DNA of 64,000 nucleotides from contig JAEINQ010000030.1 of the NCBI GenBank assembly GCA_016342285.1, positions 1-64,000 of the forward strand. Direction: 5' to 3'. Source of the DNA: Desulfobacterales bacterium. GTDB taxonomy: Bacteria > Desulfobacterota > Desulfobacteria > Desulfobacterales > JAEINQ01. This document shows, piece by piece, positions 53,778 to 62,351 of the stretch. Position 1 is the first letter of the stretch; each line of letters begins with the position of its first letter. The position numbers and the translations under genes are program-made. The notes under the pieces are model-generated. The model saw only the letters and a list, made by a program, of their open reading frames with translations, searched no databases and was not told the origin of the DNA.

Positions 53778-54407
53778 AGCGTTGACGAGCACCACCGACA
53801 TATCGGTGAGCATGGGCCGGCGGTGTAAAATAGTGGTGATGTTGCAGATGCGCTGGGGGACGTTGCAGTCGCTGCAGATGCCGGTCTTGGCGCAGGGGGT
53901 TTCCATGCTAAGGCTCCTGGCACGCATGGGGCCTGCCACCTGGCGCACCCTTGCCACAGCCGAAGCCAGGTCCTCCGTCACCTTGTTCATGCCGGCAACA
54001 ATGATCACTTTTTTCGGGCCAAAGGCCATGGCGCTGGTCCGGTTGCCGATACCATCCACATTGACAATTTCCCCAGTCATGGATATCCCGTTGGCACTGC
54101 ACAGAAAGCAGTCGCAACGCCCCTGAGCCAAACGGATCGCCATGATCTGCTCTGGTGTCAGACCCGGCTGCCAGTGGTCGTGAACGGTTTCCCCCTGTCG
54201 CTTGAGTTCCTCTGCGATGCCCAGTGACCTCACCGTATCCGACCCGCCGATGCCGAAGGTCTCAAATCCTCTTGTCAGATCGGCGACGACGTTTCCGGCA
54301 ACCTTGCCGTCAGAACAGGCGTGGGCATCGAAACCGTGACGCTTCAAGTTCTCCACGCATTTTTCGGCGCGCTTTTCCATCAGCCATTGACTGTAGTCCT
54401 TTTCCAT
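53763..54407 (-). CDS. LUD-domain (LutC-like) protein
   Basis: The 214-residue protein matches the LUD domain (formerly DUF162) of lactate-utilisation proteins: GFDAHACSDGKVAGNVVADLTRGFETFGIGGSDTVRSLGI, CDCFLCSANGIS, GEIVNVDGIGNRTSAMAFGPKKVIIVAGMNKV. Near the C-terminus is a cysteine group, PCAKTGICSDCNVPQRIC, that could hold a cluster. No LutA or LutB gene is near, so the lactate role is not assured. AAGGAACGCC precedes ATG 54407. The gene is convergent with the REC-PAS gene. Confidence 0.88.
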   Translation of the reverse strand: MEKDYSQWLMEKRAEKCVENLKRHGFDAHACSDGKVAGNVVADLTRGFETFGIGGSDTVRSLGIAEELKRQGETVHDHWQPGLTPEQIMAIRLAQGRCDCFLCSANGISMTGEIVNVDGIGNRTSAMAFGPKKVIIVAGMNKVTEDLASAVARVRQVAGPMRARSLSMETPCAKTGICSDCNVPQRICNITTILHRRPMLTDMSVVLVNASLGF

Positions 54408-54538
54408 AGGCGTTCCTTCAAGTCATTTGTAAGGCATAAAAGCCCTTGCTCTCCGGATCGTTTCAGGGTTCAGGGGCTCAGCCATCAGAGGGTTGTGAAT
54501 CCGTCGAACCGGGTTATGGTTATTGACGACAATTGGAA

Positions 54539-54578
54539 CCCCCATCCCACATCCCACATCCCCCATCCCACCCCCCCT
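54539..54578. repeat. Short tandem cccatcc/cccacat repeat
   Basis: A pyrimidine-rich run of cccatcc, cacat and cccac words with a period of 7-8 bases lies between the monooxygenase-like and LUD genes and reaches the stop of the former. Such low-complexity strings recur at 54981 and resemble the heptamer arms at 8191. Confidence 0.6.
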
Positions 54579-54873
54579 ACCGCTTCAACCCGACCACCTC
54601 GTCGTAAGTGTCAATCTGCGGGGCACCGTCCATCATGGGGGCCGTGGTCTTCATCAGTTCCTTGAAATAAGGGGTCGACCCGTGAAAGGCGAAGGCATCC
54701 ATGTCCGTATATTTTTCGTAAAACATAAAGATCGACGGGTCTTTCTGGGAACGGTGCAGGGTATAGACCAGGGTCCCGGCCTCCTTGCCCACCTTGGCAA
54801 CCATCTCCTGCAAGGTCTTTTCCATCTCCGCCGCCTGTCCCGATTTGGCCTTTATCTTCGCCACAACAATCAT
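54577..54873 (-). CDS. ABM-domain protein, putative quinol monooxygenase
   Basis: The 98-residue protein has the antibiotic biosynthesis monooxygenase fold: MIVVAKIKAKSGQAAEMEKTLQEMV, GTLVYTLHRSQKDPSIFMFYEKYTDMDAF and HGSTPYFKELM. These small dimeric ferredoxin-like proteins (YgiN type) act on quinols or unknown substrates, and some work without oxygen. The length is full for the family. The start ATG 54873 has a GGGAGAAAAA site. It is a single gene between two low-complexity spacers. Confidence 0.88.
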   Translation of the reverse strand: MIVVAKIKAKSGQAAEMEKTLQEMVAKVGKEAGTLVYTLHRSQKDPSIFMFYEKYTDMDAFAFHGSTPYFKELMKTTAPMMDGAPQIDTYDEVVGLKR

Positions 54874-54980
54874 TTTTTCTCCCTATGTTTTCCGTTGTTG
54901 AAGTGGCCTCCGGGCCGCGAACCTAAATTCCCAAACCACAATTCGTCAACCTGTCGGGCGTAGCCGCGAGGCGAAGCCTG

Positions 54981-55020
54981 ATCCGGCAATCCGCCAATCC
55001 GCCAATTTCCCCATTCGCCA
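54981..55020. repeat. Short tandem ccgccaat repeat
   Basis: atccggcaat, ccgccaat, ccgccaat and a related ccattcgcca follow one another, a period of 8 bases, immediately before the stop of the lipoprotein gene at 55023. No function is evident. Confidence 0.6.
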
Positions 55021-55022
55021 CT

Positions 55023-55778
55023 TCAAAACTGCAAATAACGCTTTTCATATACCACCAGCGGCCCGTATCCGAACAGGGCGTTGAGATGGTGTAGCAAGGC
55101 ATGGCGCCCTTCGTCCTGCCAGGTGCGGGTCAGTTCTTCGTCGACTTTTTGAAAAAACCCAAGCCTTTCGGCCAGATCGTCGGGAACCTGGCCGCCGTCG
55201 GTCCGAGACGCGATATCTTCGACCAGTTCGAGCCACATGCGGCTGGCGCCCATAATAAAATGGGGCCATGCGCGCTGAACCGGTTCAGACCAGTTCTGAT
55301 CGGCGGTGTCGGCAATACGCGGCTTGCCAATGTGATCGGTGTCGGAATACGCCACCCGGTTCACTACCCCATCCTGTTCAAGACGAGAAAGCAGACGATC
55401 GGACCGAAGGATACCGAAAATCGCCTTGGCCGTCGCCTGCTCCGAATAGAAGATAAAACTGAACTGGTGCCCGGTCTTGTCCCGCATGGCCCGGCGGTGA
55501 AATCGCCACAGAGAGATCTCGGCATCAAAGGCCTTGAGCACCGGTGCCACCACCTGATGGGCAATCAGGGCATCAAGGTGCCAGGCGGGATCGGCCCCTT
55601 GGGGCCAGTCAAACTGAAACCGGGCCGCCCACCACCCGCTGTCGGCATTGCTCGCGGGTGCCGGCGGCGGCTTTACCAACGGCGCCGGCGACAAAGGAAT
55701 TCCGGCGACGCAGCCGGAGAACACCACCACCCCCAAAAGGGCCAGGACAATAAGGGGGCAGCGGGTTGAGGTTATCAT
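55023..55778 (-). CDS. Lipoprotein of unknown function, linked to two membrane proteins
   Basis: The 251-residue protein has a lipoprotein signal with lipobox FSGC at about residues 19-22, a proline-rich linker (PLSPAPLVKPPPAPAS) and a globular domain that I do not recognise (FQFDWPQGADPAWHLDALIAHQ, RYLQF at the end). Two tryptophan-rich helical stretches are seen, with no metal or catalytic motif. It starts 3 bases after the membrane-protein gene at 55782 and so belongs to that operon. It may be a periplasmic accessory of the membrane pair; this is context only. Confidence 0.75.
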   Translation of the reverse strand: MITSTRCPLIVLALLGVVVFSGCVAGIPLSPAPLVKPPPAPASNADSGWWAARFQFDWPQGADPAWHLDALIAHQVVAPVLKAFDAEISLWRFHRRAMRDKTGHQFSFIFYSEQATAKAIFGILRSDRLLSRLEQDGVVNRVAYSDTDHIGKPRIADTADQNWSEPVQRAWPHFIMGASRMWLELVEDIASRTDGGQVPDDLAERLGFFQKVDEELTRTWQDEGRHALLHHLNALFGYGPLVVYEKRYLQF

Positions 55779-55781
55779 GGC

Positions 55782-56477
55782 CTATCCCATCTCGTCTCCG
55801 CTCACCCACCCTTTCTTATACATATGGCGGGCGGTGGCCACGGAGATGATGACCATGGGCGGGATCACCACCGAATAGGGGATATTGTCTTTGATCAGCG
55901 CGATGCCCAGACCCAAAACCAGGGGAACGGCGGCAAGCTTCGGGTTTTTCAGGATATAGATCCCTCCCAGGGCACCGAACAGGGCGGGCAGCACCTGGTC
56001 CAGGGCCAGGCTCAATGACGTACCGGATTCTTTCAGCCCGTCGATGAAGGGCAAAAAGGCCAGCATGCCGACGATGAGGACCAACTGGCAGGAAATCATC
56101 GAGCCGGCGATGCCCAGGGTGGAGACCACTTCGGCCTCGGGGGTACCCGGGCGGGTGCCGACCACCTCCTGGGCGGTCATGGCCACGGGCACCCGCAGGT
56201 TGAGCACGTTGCCCACCAGAAAAGACATGTAGGTACCACCGAACCCCAGCATGGGGTAATAGACCACCGGCTCAATGAGGCCGATCACCACAAAAATGGC
56301 CCAGACAGCCAGCAGCGCTCCCATCAGGGTACCCGGATCAGGGACCATCCCGTGAAAAAAAGCCAGGTAGAGCCCGGGCAGAAACAGACAAACCACCGCC
56401 GCCAGCATGGTTCCCCGGCCGTTGCGGTGAATGGGATCAATGAACGCCTTCTGAAAAACCGCTTCCTTGTCAATCAT
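55782..56477 (-). CDS. Polytopic membrane protein, second member of a DUF5058-type pair
   Basis: The 231-residue protein has about six hydrophobic segments (AAVVCLFLPGLYLAFFHGM, LLAVWAIFVVIGLIEPVVYYPMLGF, LVLIVGMLAFLPFI, AVPLVLGLGIALI, YSVVIPPMVIISVATA). A GGTYMSFLVGNVLNLRVPVA segment resembles a conserved transporter loop. ATG 56477 has CGGAGGTTGAG before it, and the preceding gene ends at 56479, so the two are coupled. The long open frame beyond 56477 is out-of-frame coding of that neighbour. The pair probably forms one transporter with two unequal subunits. Confidence 0.82.
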   Translation of the reverse strand: MIDKEAVFQKAFIDPIHRNGRGTMLAAVVCLFLPGLYLAFFHGMVPDPGTLMGALLAVWAIFVVIGLIEPVVYYPMLGFGGTYMSFLVGNVLNLRVPVAMTAQEVVGTRPGTPEAEVVSTLGIAGSMISCQLVLIVGMLAFLPFIDGLKESGTSLSLALDQVLPALFGALGGIYILKNPKLAAVPLVLGLGIALIKDNIPYSVVIPPMVIISVATARHMYKKGWVSGDEMG

Positions 56478-56478
56478 C

Positions 56479-57201
56479 TCAACCTCCGATCCCAAAAAGT
56501 GCGTGTCCGAATCCGGCTGCCGCCATGCCGCCGACAATGGCCATGGAGACGATCCACTCCTTGAGCCAGGCCTGTTTACCGATGGTATAGATCGCCCCGA
56601 GGACCACAACGGATAAAAACCCGCCCAACAGCGCCACCAGGGGTGCTCCACCGCGAACCAGGGGCTGGGAAACCATGTACCCCACCGCACCGAAAAAAGC
56701 GGCAGTGGACAGCACTCCCATCCACTTGGCATCGCCACCAGCCAGTTTCCCCTTGAGGTTCTTGATCTTGGGTGTGAAAAAGGCCACGAAAATCAGAGGG
56801 ATCAAAAACCCCATGCACATGACCCAGACCGCCGTGGCAAAGGCCCGGCCGGTGGGATCCTGGGTGATGCTTTCCAGTCCCATTTCCCGGGCTGCAATGG
56901 CCGAGGCCATCAACTCGTAAACCACATTGCCCAGAACGGAAAGCCGCATCCAGGGAAAAGGAGCACCCAGGCTCGGAATCAGCACGGCCAGGCCCAGCAA
57001 AATGGCGATGGACGGCACCAAAGCCGTGGTGAACCCGGTGCGAAAAGCGGTCATCATCTGCGTTCGGGTCAGTCCAATGGCCTCACCCGCCCTTAAGGAG
57101 ATCAGGGTAAACCGGATGGCCTGAAAAAAGACCACCACCACAATGGCCGAGCATGCCAGCCACATGCCGGCGCTGTTGGCGACGTCCAGATAGTTCTCCA
57201 T
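56479..57201 (-). CDS. DUF5058-family polytopic membrane protein
   Basis: The 240-residue protein begins MENYLDVANSAGMWLACSAIVVVVFFQAIRFT, as DUF5058 proteins do, and continues GLTRTQMMTAFRTGFTTALVPSIAILLGLAVLIPSLG and PWMRLSVLGNVVYELMAS. About six membrane segments are present. DUF5058 proteins are often encoded beside peptidases of the M20 group and a second small membrane protein. That arrangement is also seen here, with the M20 gene upstream after a repeat. I prefer ATG 57201 over GTG 57207 because GAAAGGG fits it better. The transported compound, perhaps an amino acid or its conjugate, is inference. Confidence 0.82.
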   Translation of the reverse strand: MENYLDVANSAGMWLACSAIVVVVFFQAIRFTLISLRAGEAIGLTRTQMMTAFRTGFTTALVPSIAILLGLAVLIPSLGAPFPWMRLSVLGNVVYELMASAIAAREMGLESITQDPTGRAFATAVWVMCMGFLIPLIFVAFFTPKIKNLKGKLAGGDAKWMGVLSTAAFFGAVGYMVSQPLVRGGAPLVALLGGFLSVVVLGAIYTIGKQAWLKEWIVSMAIVGGMAAAGFGHALFGIGG

Positions 57202-57226
57202 GTACACCCTTTCTTTGGATGAAAAA

Positions 57227-57392
57227 AATCCTGACCCAGAGGATCGGGCTTTGGTTAGCCCCTGGAAAGGGGATTGATTGCCACCCCAGATCAGTGCGAA
57301 GTGACTTTGTAATTCTAAACAACATATTTTAAATTTATCAAAGACAATGCGTCGCTACGCTCCGCCGGTTTTCTATAACGGGCAGAAGTTCT
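57227..57392. repeat. Dispersed intergenic element, copy B
   Basis: The sequence aatcctgacccagagga, ggctttggttagcccctggaaagggg and cagatcagtg matches the left half of copy C at 60011, and gtcgctacgctccgccggtttt matches copy A near 25999. It lies in the 238-base gap between the M20 peptidase and the DUF5058 gene. Confidence 0.65.
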
Positions 57393-57439
57393 TATCCTCC
57401 GTGGTCTCCGTGCGCTTCATGGTGAACGGGCCTCAATGA

Positions 57440-58906
57440 CTATCCCATCTCATCGGCATTGCGAATCACCTGGGCATAGAACCGGACCACTTCGACCATG
57501 TTGTCCACGGCGATCCGCTCGTCGGTGCCATGAATCCGCGGCAGGTCCGCGGCAGCCAGCCTTGCCGGAAAAAACCGCAGGATCGTGTCGCTGATTTCGC
57601 TGTAGTGGGGGGTGTCGGTGGTGGCCTGGACCAGAAAAGGGGTCACCAGGGCATCGGGAAAAACCTGGCGAACGCTTCGTTCCACAGCCCTGTATCCCGG
57701 CGAATCCGGATCGGATACCCGAGACGGTTCGCTCTTCATGTTGCCGCCGATGGCCACCGAAACCCGAGGATCGTCAATGGTCCGCCGGACCCGATCCACA
57801 GCGGAATCGGACGTGTCGCCGGGCAACAGCCGGAAATTGATCATGGCCCGGGCCTTGTCCGGAAGCACATTTTCAATCTTCCCGCCCCGGAAGACCGTCA
57901 CGGCCGTTGTGGTACGAAGGGACGCCCGGGTGGCGTCTCCGCCTTCCAGGGCTTTTTGAATCAGGGGTCGAAGAAGCCAGTTGTTGGCAAAAAGAAACCG
58001 CATGCCGAACGGCATCTCCGGGCCCACGGTATCGAACATCTTTTTGGTGGCCCCCTCGAACCGGGCCGGAAATGGTTTTTTTTCAAGCGTTACCAAGGCT
58101 TGGGCTAAAATTCCGATGGCGGTCTGTTTCGGCGGCATGGCCGCATGGCCACCCGCCAGCGACACTTCCAGTTCCAGGGTCAGATAGCCTTTTTCCGCAA
58201 TTCCGATCATGGCCACCGGCGCTGTGATCCCGGGAATCATGCCGGTGGTGATGGCACCGGCTTCGTCAAGAATGAACTCGGCCCGGACCCCCCTGGATTT
58301 GAGGATTTCGGCAATCCGTGCCGCTCCGAAGGAGCCCCGCGTCTCCTCATCATGACCAAAGGCCAGATAGACGGTCCGCCTCGGCCGGTGGCCGGTGGCC
58401 AGCAACGCTTCCACCGCCTCTAGAGTACCCATGAGGCTCCCCTTGTCGTCGAGGCTCCCCCGGCCCCAGATAAAACCGTCCGCGATATCGCCGGAAAAAG
58501 GCGGGTGGGTCCAGTCGGCCTCGGTTCCTTCGGCGATGGGGACCACGTCGATGTGGGCCATGAGAATCACCGGCGCCAGCGTCGGATCGCTCCCGGACCA
58601 GGTATAGAGTCGGCTGAATTCGTTGACGGGTTCACATTGCAGGGCTTCATGCACGTTGGGGAAGGCCTTTTGGACAAACCGGTGAAATTCGGCAAATGAC
58701 TCCAGGTCAAGCCGCTGCGGGTCGGCATGGCCGATGGTCTTGCACTGAACCGCCGAAGACAATCGCCGGGCAACGGCATCGGCATCCACCACAAAATCGG
58801 TCACCGGGTCCACGGCTTCCTGTCTGGATTTAAACCGCAGGGTCTTCAGGGTCATCGCCATGACCAGCAAGACAAAATGAAAAATAACGAGATATAACAG
58901 TATCAT
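57440..58906 (-). CDS. M20-family metallopeptidase (PM20D1-like), membrane anchored
   Basis: The 488-residue dizinc hydrolase has an N-terminal hydrophobic anchor (MILLYLVIFHFVLLVMAMTL), the metal motifs MAHIDVVP, RGSLDDKGS, GHDEETRGS and HGTDERI, and the lid domain (GHAAMPPKQTAIGILAQAL). Length and the anchor match the PM20D1/carboxypeptidase S group, which hydrolyses N-acyl amino acids or dipeptides. The ATG at 58906 keeps the anchor. The next genes on the strand, after a repeat, are the DUF5058 pair and a lipoprotein. So the peptidase may work on a compound moved by that pair. Confidence 0.93.
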   Translation of the reverse strand: MILLYLVIFHFVLLVMAMTLKTLRFKSRQEAVDPVTDFVVDADAVARRLSSAVQCKTIGHADPQRLDLESFAEFHRFVQKAFPNVHEALQCEPVNEFSRLYTWSGSDPTLAPVILMAHIDVVPIAEGTEADWTHPPFSGDIADGFIWGRGSLDDKGSLMGTLEAVEALLATGHRPRRTVYLAFGHDEETRGSFGAARIAEILKSRGVRAEFILDEAGAITTGMIPGITAPVAMIGIAEKGYLTLELEVSLAGGHAAMPPKQTAIGILAQALVTLEKKPFPARFEGATKKMFDTVGPEMPFGMRFLFANNWLLRPLIQKALEGGDATRASLRTTTAVTVFRGGKIENVLPDKARAMINFRLLPGDTSDSAVDRVRRTIDDPRVSVAIGGNMKSEPSRVSDPDSPGYRAVERSVRQVFPDALVTPFLVQATTDTPHYSEISDTILRFFPARLAAADLPRIHGTDERIAVDNMVEVVRFYAQVIRNADEMG

Positions 58907-58922
58907 GAATAATATGTCCCCT

Positions 58923-59942
58923 TTAAATCACCGTTCGATTGCGGCCCCCGTCCTTGGCCCGGAGCAGATTGCCATCAGCGGCCTGGATTAACGTCTTCAT
59001 TTGGTCATCGACGGGAAAGTCGACACGGGAATGGACGGCACCGAGGCTGACCGTCACCCGGCCAAAATCCTGGTTCCCCGTTTCAATGGCCTTGCGAAGC
59101 TTTTCGGATACGTCGAGGAGTGCGTTTCTGGATATCGAAGAAAGAAATAGGATAAACTCTTCACCGCCATACCGGCCGATGAGATCCGATGCGCGAATGT
59201 TCTCCTGCAGGGTGCCGGCCACATACCGCAACACCTCGTCGCCGAACTGGTGCCCGAAGGTGTCGTTGATATTCTTAAAATGGTCGATATCGACCATAAT
59301 GACGGCGACTTCGCTGTTGTTTCGCTGGGCCAGGTGGGCCAGGGGCTTGATGGCATTGAAAAAGCCACGACGGTTGAGAACCCCGGTCAGCGGATCGGTG
59401 TTGCTCTGAATGGCCATCTTCCGGTTTTCCTGCCAAAGCCGGTTCAGGGTTTCGCCCAGCAGTTCAAGTTCCAGCGATTCCAGGCCATAGGTATCCAGGG
59501 CCTCGAACAGGGCATTGATGGCACCGTGGGCACCGGCAATGCCGGCATTTTCGGTGACGGTCCGAAGGTACTGAAAAAAAGACTCGAAGGCCGGATGAAG
59601 CAGGTAGAATTCCAGTTTGAAGGCGATGAAAATGGCTTGGCTAAGATCGCAAATTTGCTGGCTGGACACCACCAGACCGTCGAGCTTCTCCTCAATGACG
59701 GCCAGTTCTGCCAGCACATTGTCCGGTACCTCAAAAAACTGGGGGAGCATCCCCTTTCTGGCCCACCCTTCGAGCTTCTCCCAGTAGGCGCTACGCAGGC
59801 GTCCTTCCTTGAGGATTTTCAGCCAAAAATTCTTCAAATCAACGCTTTGGGCGTTGTTTGACAGGTTGCGGTAAACAGATGCCGCCTGATGATCGATGGC
59901 CGTGCACCGCCGGACAATGCGGATGATGGTGTCCTGGTTCAT
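58923..59942 (-). CDS. Diguanylate cyclase with a ferritin-like N-terminal domain
   Basis: The 339-residue protein has a C-terminal GGDEF domain (about 175-339) with the active GGEEF form in IGRYGGEEFILFLS, preceded by DPLTGVLNRRGFF and VDIDHFKNINDTFGH. The N-terminal 170 residues are all helical. Their first part (IDHQAASVYRNLSNNAQSVDLKNFWLKIL, then AYWEKLEGW) resembles the rubrerythrin/ferritin-like four-helix bundle. So the cyclase may respond to oxygen, peroxide or iron; the fold call is tentative. No I-site RxxD is evident. ATG 59942 has GGAGAGAGAAC upstream. It lies 16 bases before the M20 gene, hence cotranscribed. Confidence 0.88.
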   Translation of the reverse strand: MNQDTIIRIVRRCTAIDHQAASVYRNLSNNAQSVDLKNFWLKILKEGRLRSAYWEKLEGWARKGMLPQFFEVPDNVLAELAVIEEKLDGLVVSSQQICDLSQAIFIAFKLEFYLLHPAFESFFQYLRTVTENAGIAGAHGAINALFEALDTYGLESLELELLGETLNRLWQENRKMAIQSNTDPLTGVLNRRGFFNAIKPLAHLAQRNNSEVAVIMVDIDHFKNINDTFGHQFGDEVLRYVAGTLQENIRASDLIGRYGGEEFILFLSSISRNALLDVSEKLRKAIETGNQDFGRVTVSLGAVHSRVDFPVDDQMKTLIQAADGNLLRAKDGGRNRTVI

Positions 59943-60010
59943 TTCGTTCTCTCTCCGTTCCATAAAAAGTCGCCTCCCGAAAGAGGCTGGCTCTGAATCG
60001 CAAAATGTAA

Positions 60011-60187
60011 AGAATCCTGGCCCAGAGGACCAGGCTTTGGTTTGTCCCTGAAAGGGGCTGGGTTATCCCCCCATATCAGTGTGGAGTGCCTTAACTTTAG
60101 TTCACTTTAGTCACTTGCCGCAGAGGTGTCTCGGAATAGCCAATTGACTCAGACCACGCCACAGAACGTGGATTCCTACTTCAAATT
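60011..60187. repeat. Dispersed intergenic element, copy C (most complete)
   Basis: It runs from agaatcctggcccagaggac through tgtccctgaaaggggctggg, ccccatatcagtgtggagtg, ctttagttcactttagtcac and gtgtctcggaatagccaa to acgtggattcctacttcaaa. Copies A, B and D share parts of it in the same order. It is the gap between the cyclase and the kinase/FGE gene. Confidence 0.65.
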
Positions 60188-60198
60188 GAACTGCCCCC

Positions 60199-61932
60199 TT
60201 ATGGTAAGCGGATCAGTCGAAGCCCGAGGGTCGAATACCCCAGGGCAGAGTTGACCAGCCGCCGAACCCAGGTCCGGCATGCCTCGGGGGGTGCATTACA
60301 GGAGCCGCCCCGGGCCGGGCGCCGGGCACCCGCACGGTCATAGGCAACCGTCTCGCGCTGGGTGCCGTCCACGTCAGGCACCTGCCCATCGCCGCACCAC
60401 TCCATAACATTGCCGCTCATGTCGAAAAGCCCCAGGGCATTGGGTTGCCGAAGCCCCACCGGATGTGTGGCAAGGCCGCTGTTGCCACGATGCCAGGCCA
60501 CAAGATCGGCTATGTCACCACCGGCATAGGCTTGTTTTCTGCCGCCACTTCTTGCCGCATACTCCCACTGGTCTTCCGTTGGCAGGGCAAATCGGTATCG
60601 CCGCAGGGTTAACCGAATCAGTTTCCGAACGAAATCCATGGCGTCATCATAGGAGACCTGCTCCACGGGAAGATCGGCACCGCCCTGGAAATGCGCCGGG
60701 TTGACCCCCATGACCCGCTGCCATTCACCCTGGGTTACGGGAAAGGTTCCCATCCAGAAACCCGCCAGCCCAACGGGGTCGGCCGACGGTGATTGTCCCC
60801 AGGGATCGCCCGGCCGGAATTGGCCGTCCGGCACCCAGACAAAACGCAGCCCCAGAGACGGATCCGTCCAGGCGGCGCCGGGTGCCACGGTGGTTACCCT
60901 TCTGCCGGGAGGCAGATCGATTCGATCCTGCCGGCCGGTCCCAAAAGCATCGGATCGGCTCTCATGAACCGGCTCGGGCGATGATGGGGCAGCGGCAGCC
61001 CTGGTTCGACCGATGGACGGGTCTGCCGTAAGACGCCGAAGCAACGCGTCGAAATCGGCGGGCCTCTCCTTGGGATCATGGGTCAGGCACTGGACAATCA
61101 GGCTGCGGATCGGGTCCGGTATGTCTTCCCGGCAAAATGCAACCGGCCCCTCCTTGAACTTTCTCACCCTCTCAATGAAATCGTCTTCCTCGTGGGGCAG
61201 ACACCCTTCCCATATATAATAGGCAACCAATCCGAAGGAGAAAACAGCCGAACGGATGTCCGGCCGGGCGCCCTGCAGAATGAATTCGGGCGCGCACCAG
61301 TTCAAGGAAAACTGGGTATTGGCGGCCGTGGTCATGGTGCCCAGCCGCTTCAAACCGCCCAAGTCCCCGATGAGCAGGCCGCCGTCGGAGCCGATCAGCA
61401 GATTGCCCGGTTTGAGGTCGGTGAGCACGAAAACATCGACCACTTCCATGGAGAGCCGACGCAATGCGCCGGCCAGGGAGACCATGAGCGCCTTGGCCGA
61501 ATCGGGAGAAAGCGGGTGGCGATCCAGAACGAAATCCCGCAGGTTCTCCGAACAAAGCTGCATGAGGATGACCAGATGGGCCTGGGCCTGGCGATCGGTC
61601 ACCTCCTTGTCCACCAGGTGAAAATCGTAGACCTCGACCACCCCGGGGCCCCGTATCTTTTCATAGTAGGCCTCTACGGCATGAAAGTCCTGGGAAACCT
61701 TGGAATCGAGCTCGGCGGTGGTCTGACAGGACAGGGAGCGTTCCACCACGATGGGAACCACTTTCACCGCCCTCTCTTTAAAGCGGTCGCGCACCCGGTA
61801 AACGCTGCCATACACCCCCTGACCGATCCTTTCACGGATCTCGTAGGTGGGAAGGCATGCTCTGATAATTTTTTCCAAAAAGCGGTTCCTTATCTCAGGG
61901 CACGGGGAATTCCTGTCAGGCATCCCGGGCAT
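60199..61932 (-). CDS. Ser/Thr protein kinase fused to a formylglycine-generating-enzyme-like domain
   Basis: The 577-residue protein has an N-terminal eukaryotic-type kinase: GQGVYGSVY, lysine in RAVKVVP, and the catalytic loop TDLKPGNLL, where the usual HRD reads LTD and the DFG motif reads GDLGG. The catalytic aspartate, lysine and asparagine remain, so activity is possible. After a linker (about 285-350) comes an FGE/sulfatase-modifying-factor-like domain: MGTFPVTQGEWQRVMG, LPTEDQWEYAAR, GLFDMSGNVMEWCGD and RGGSCNAPPEACR. The start is ATG 61932 (a TTG at 61935 and an ATG at 61923 are alternatives). Kinase/FGE fusions are known in bacteria with complex signalling; the target is unknown. 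Confidence 0.88.
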   Translation of the reverse strand: MPGMPDRNSPCPEIRNRFLEKIIRACLPTYEIRERIGQGVYGSVYRVRDRFKERAVKVVPIVVERSLSCQTTAELDSKVSQDFHAVEAYYEKIRGPGVVEVYDFHLVDKEVTDRQAQAHLVILMQLCSENLRDFVLDRHPLSPDSAKALMVSLAGALRRLSMEVVDVFVLTDLKPGNLLIGSDGGLLIGDLGGLKRLGTMTTAANTQFSLNWCAPEFILQGARPDIRSAVFSFGLVAYYIWEGCLPHEEDDFIERVRKFKEGPVAFCREDIPDPIRSLIVQCLTHDPKERPADFDALLRRLTADPSIGRTRAAAAPSSPEPVHESRSDAFGTGRQDRIDLPPGRRVTTVAPGAAWTDPSLGLRFVWVPDGQFRPGDPWGQSPSADPVGLAGFWMGTFPVTQGEWQRVMGVNPAHFQGGADLPVEQVSYDDAMDFVRKLIRLTLRRYRFALPTEDQWEYAARSGGRKQAYAGGDIADLVAWHRGNSGLATHPVGLRQPNALGLFDMSGNVMEWCGDGQVPDVDGTQRETVAYDRAGARRPARGGSCNAPPEACRTWVRRLVNSALGYSTLGLRLIRLP

Positions 61933-61935
61933 CAA

Positions 61936-62351
61936 GGATCATGGCCAAACACATGGAGCCGCCGCCCTCCTCTTGCGAGCCGGGGGACCGTGGTGCCGAC
62001 CCATACCATAGCGCATCGATTGCAGGGTGTAAGTCACCGTGGAGTATGTCAAAATTTGCCGACCCTGTAAAGCACCGGGCCCGCCTCAGCCATCTCTTGA
62101 AACCCAAATCGACATGGATCCGACTCATAAACAATCGAATCAAAAGAAGGACCGCCCCATGGGGCCACGGAACACGTGCCAATCACCCCATTTGCCTGCC
62201 CCAGATCGGCTCCTGGAAGCCCTGCCATATCACCTTGCCGCTCAAGTCCTCCCCATCAAAGCCCGATAACGTCTTAGAATAGGCTGTCGCCGAAGGTTAC
62301 GCGGTATATATTTACAAATTGTTGCTTCGAAATTCAAGAATTGAGAAAAAC
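61936..62351. other. Divergent intergenic region without a recognisable feature
   Basis: The 416 bases between the kinase/FGE gene and the sensor gene at 62352 hold short frames on both strands without ribosome sites. The stretch at about 62300-62340 is AT rich and may contain the promoter for the plus-strand gene. Confidence 0.45.
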
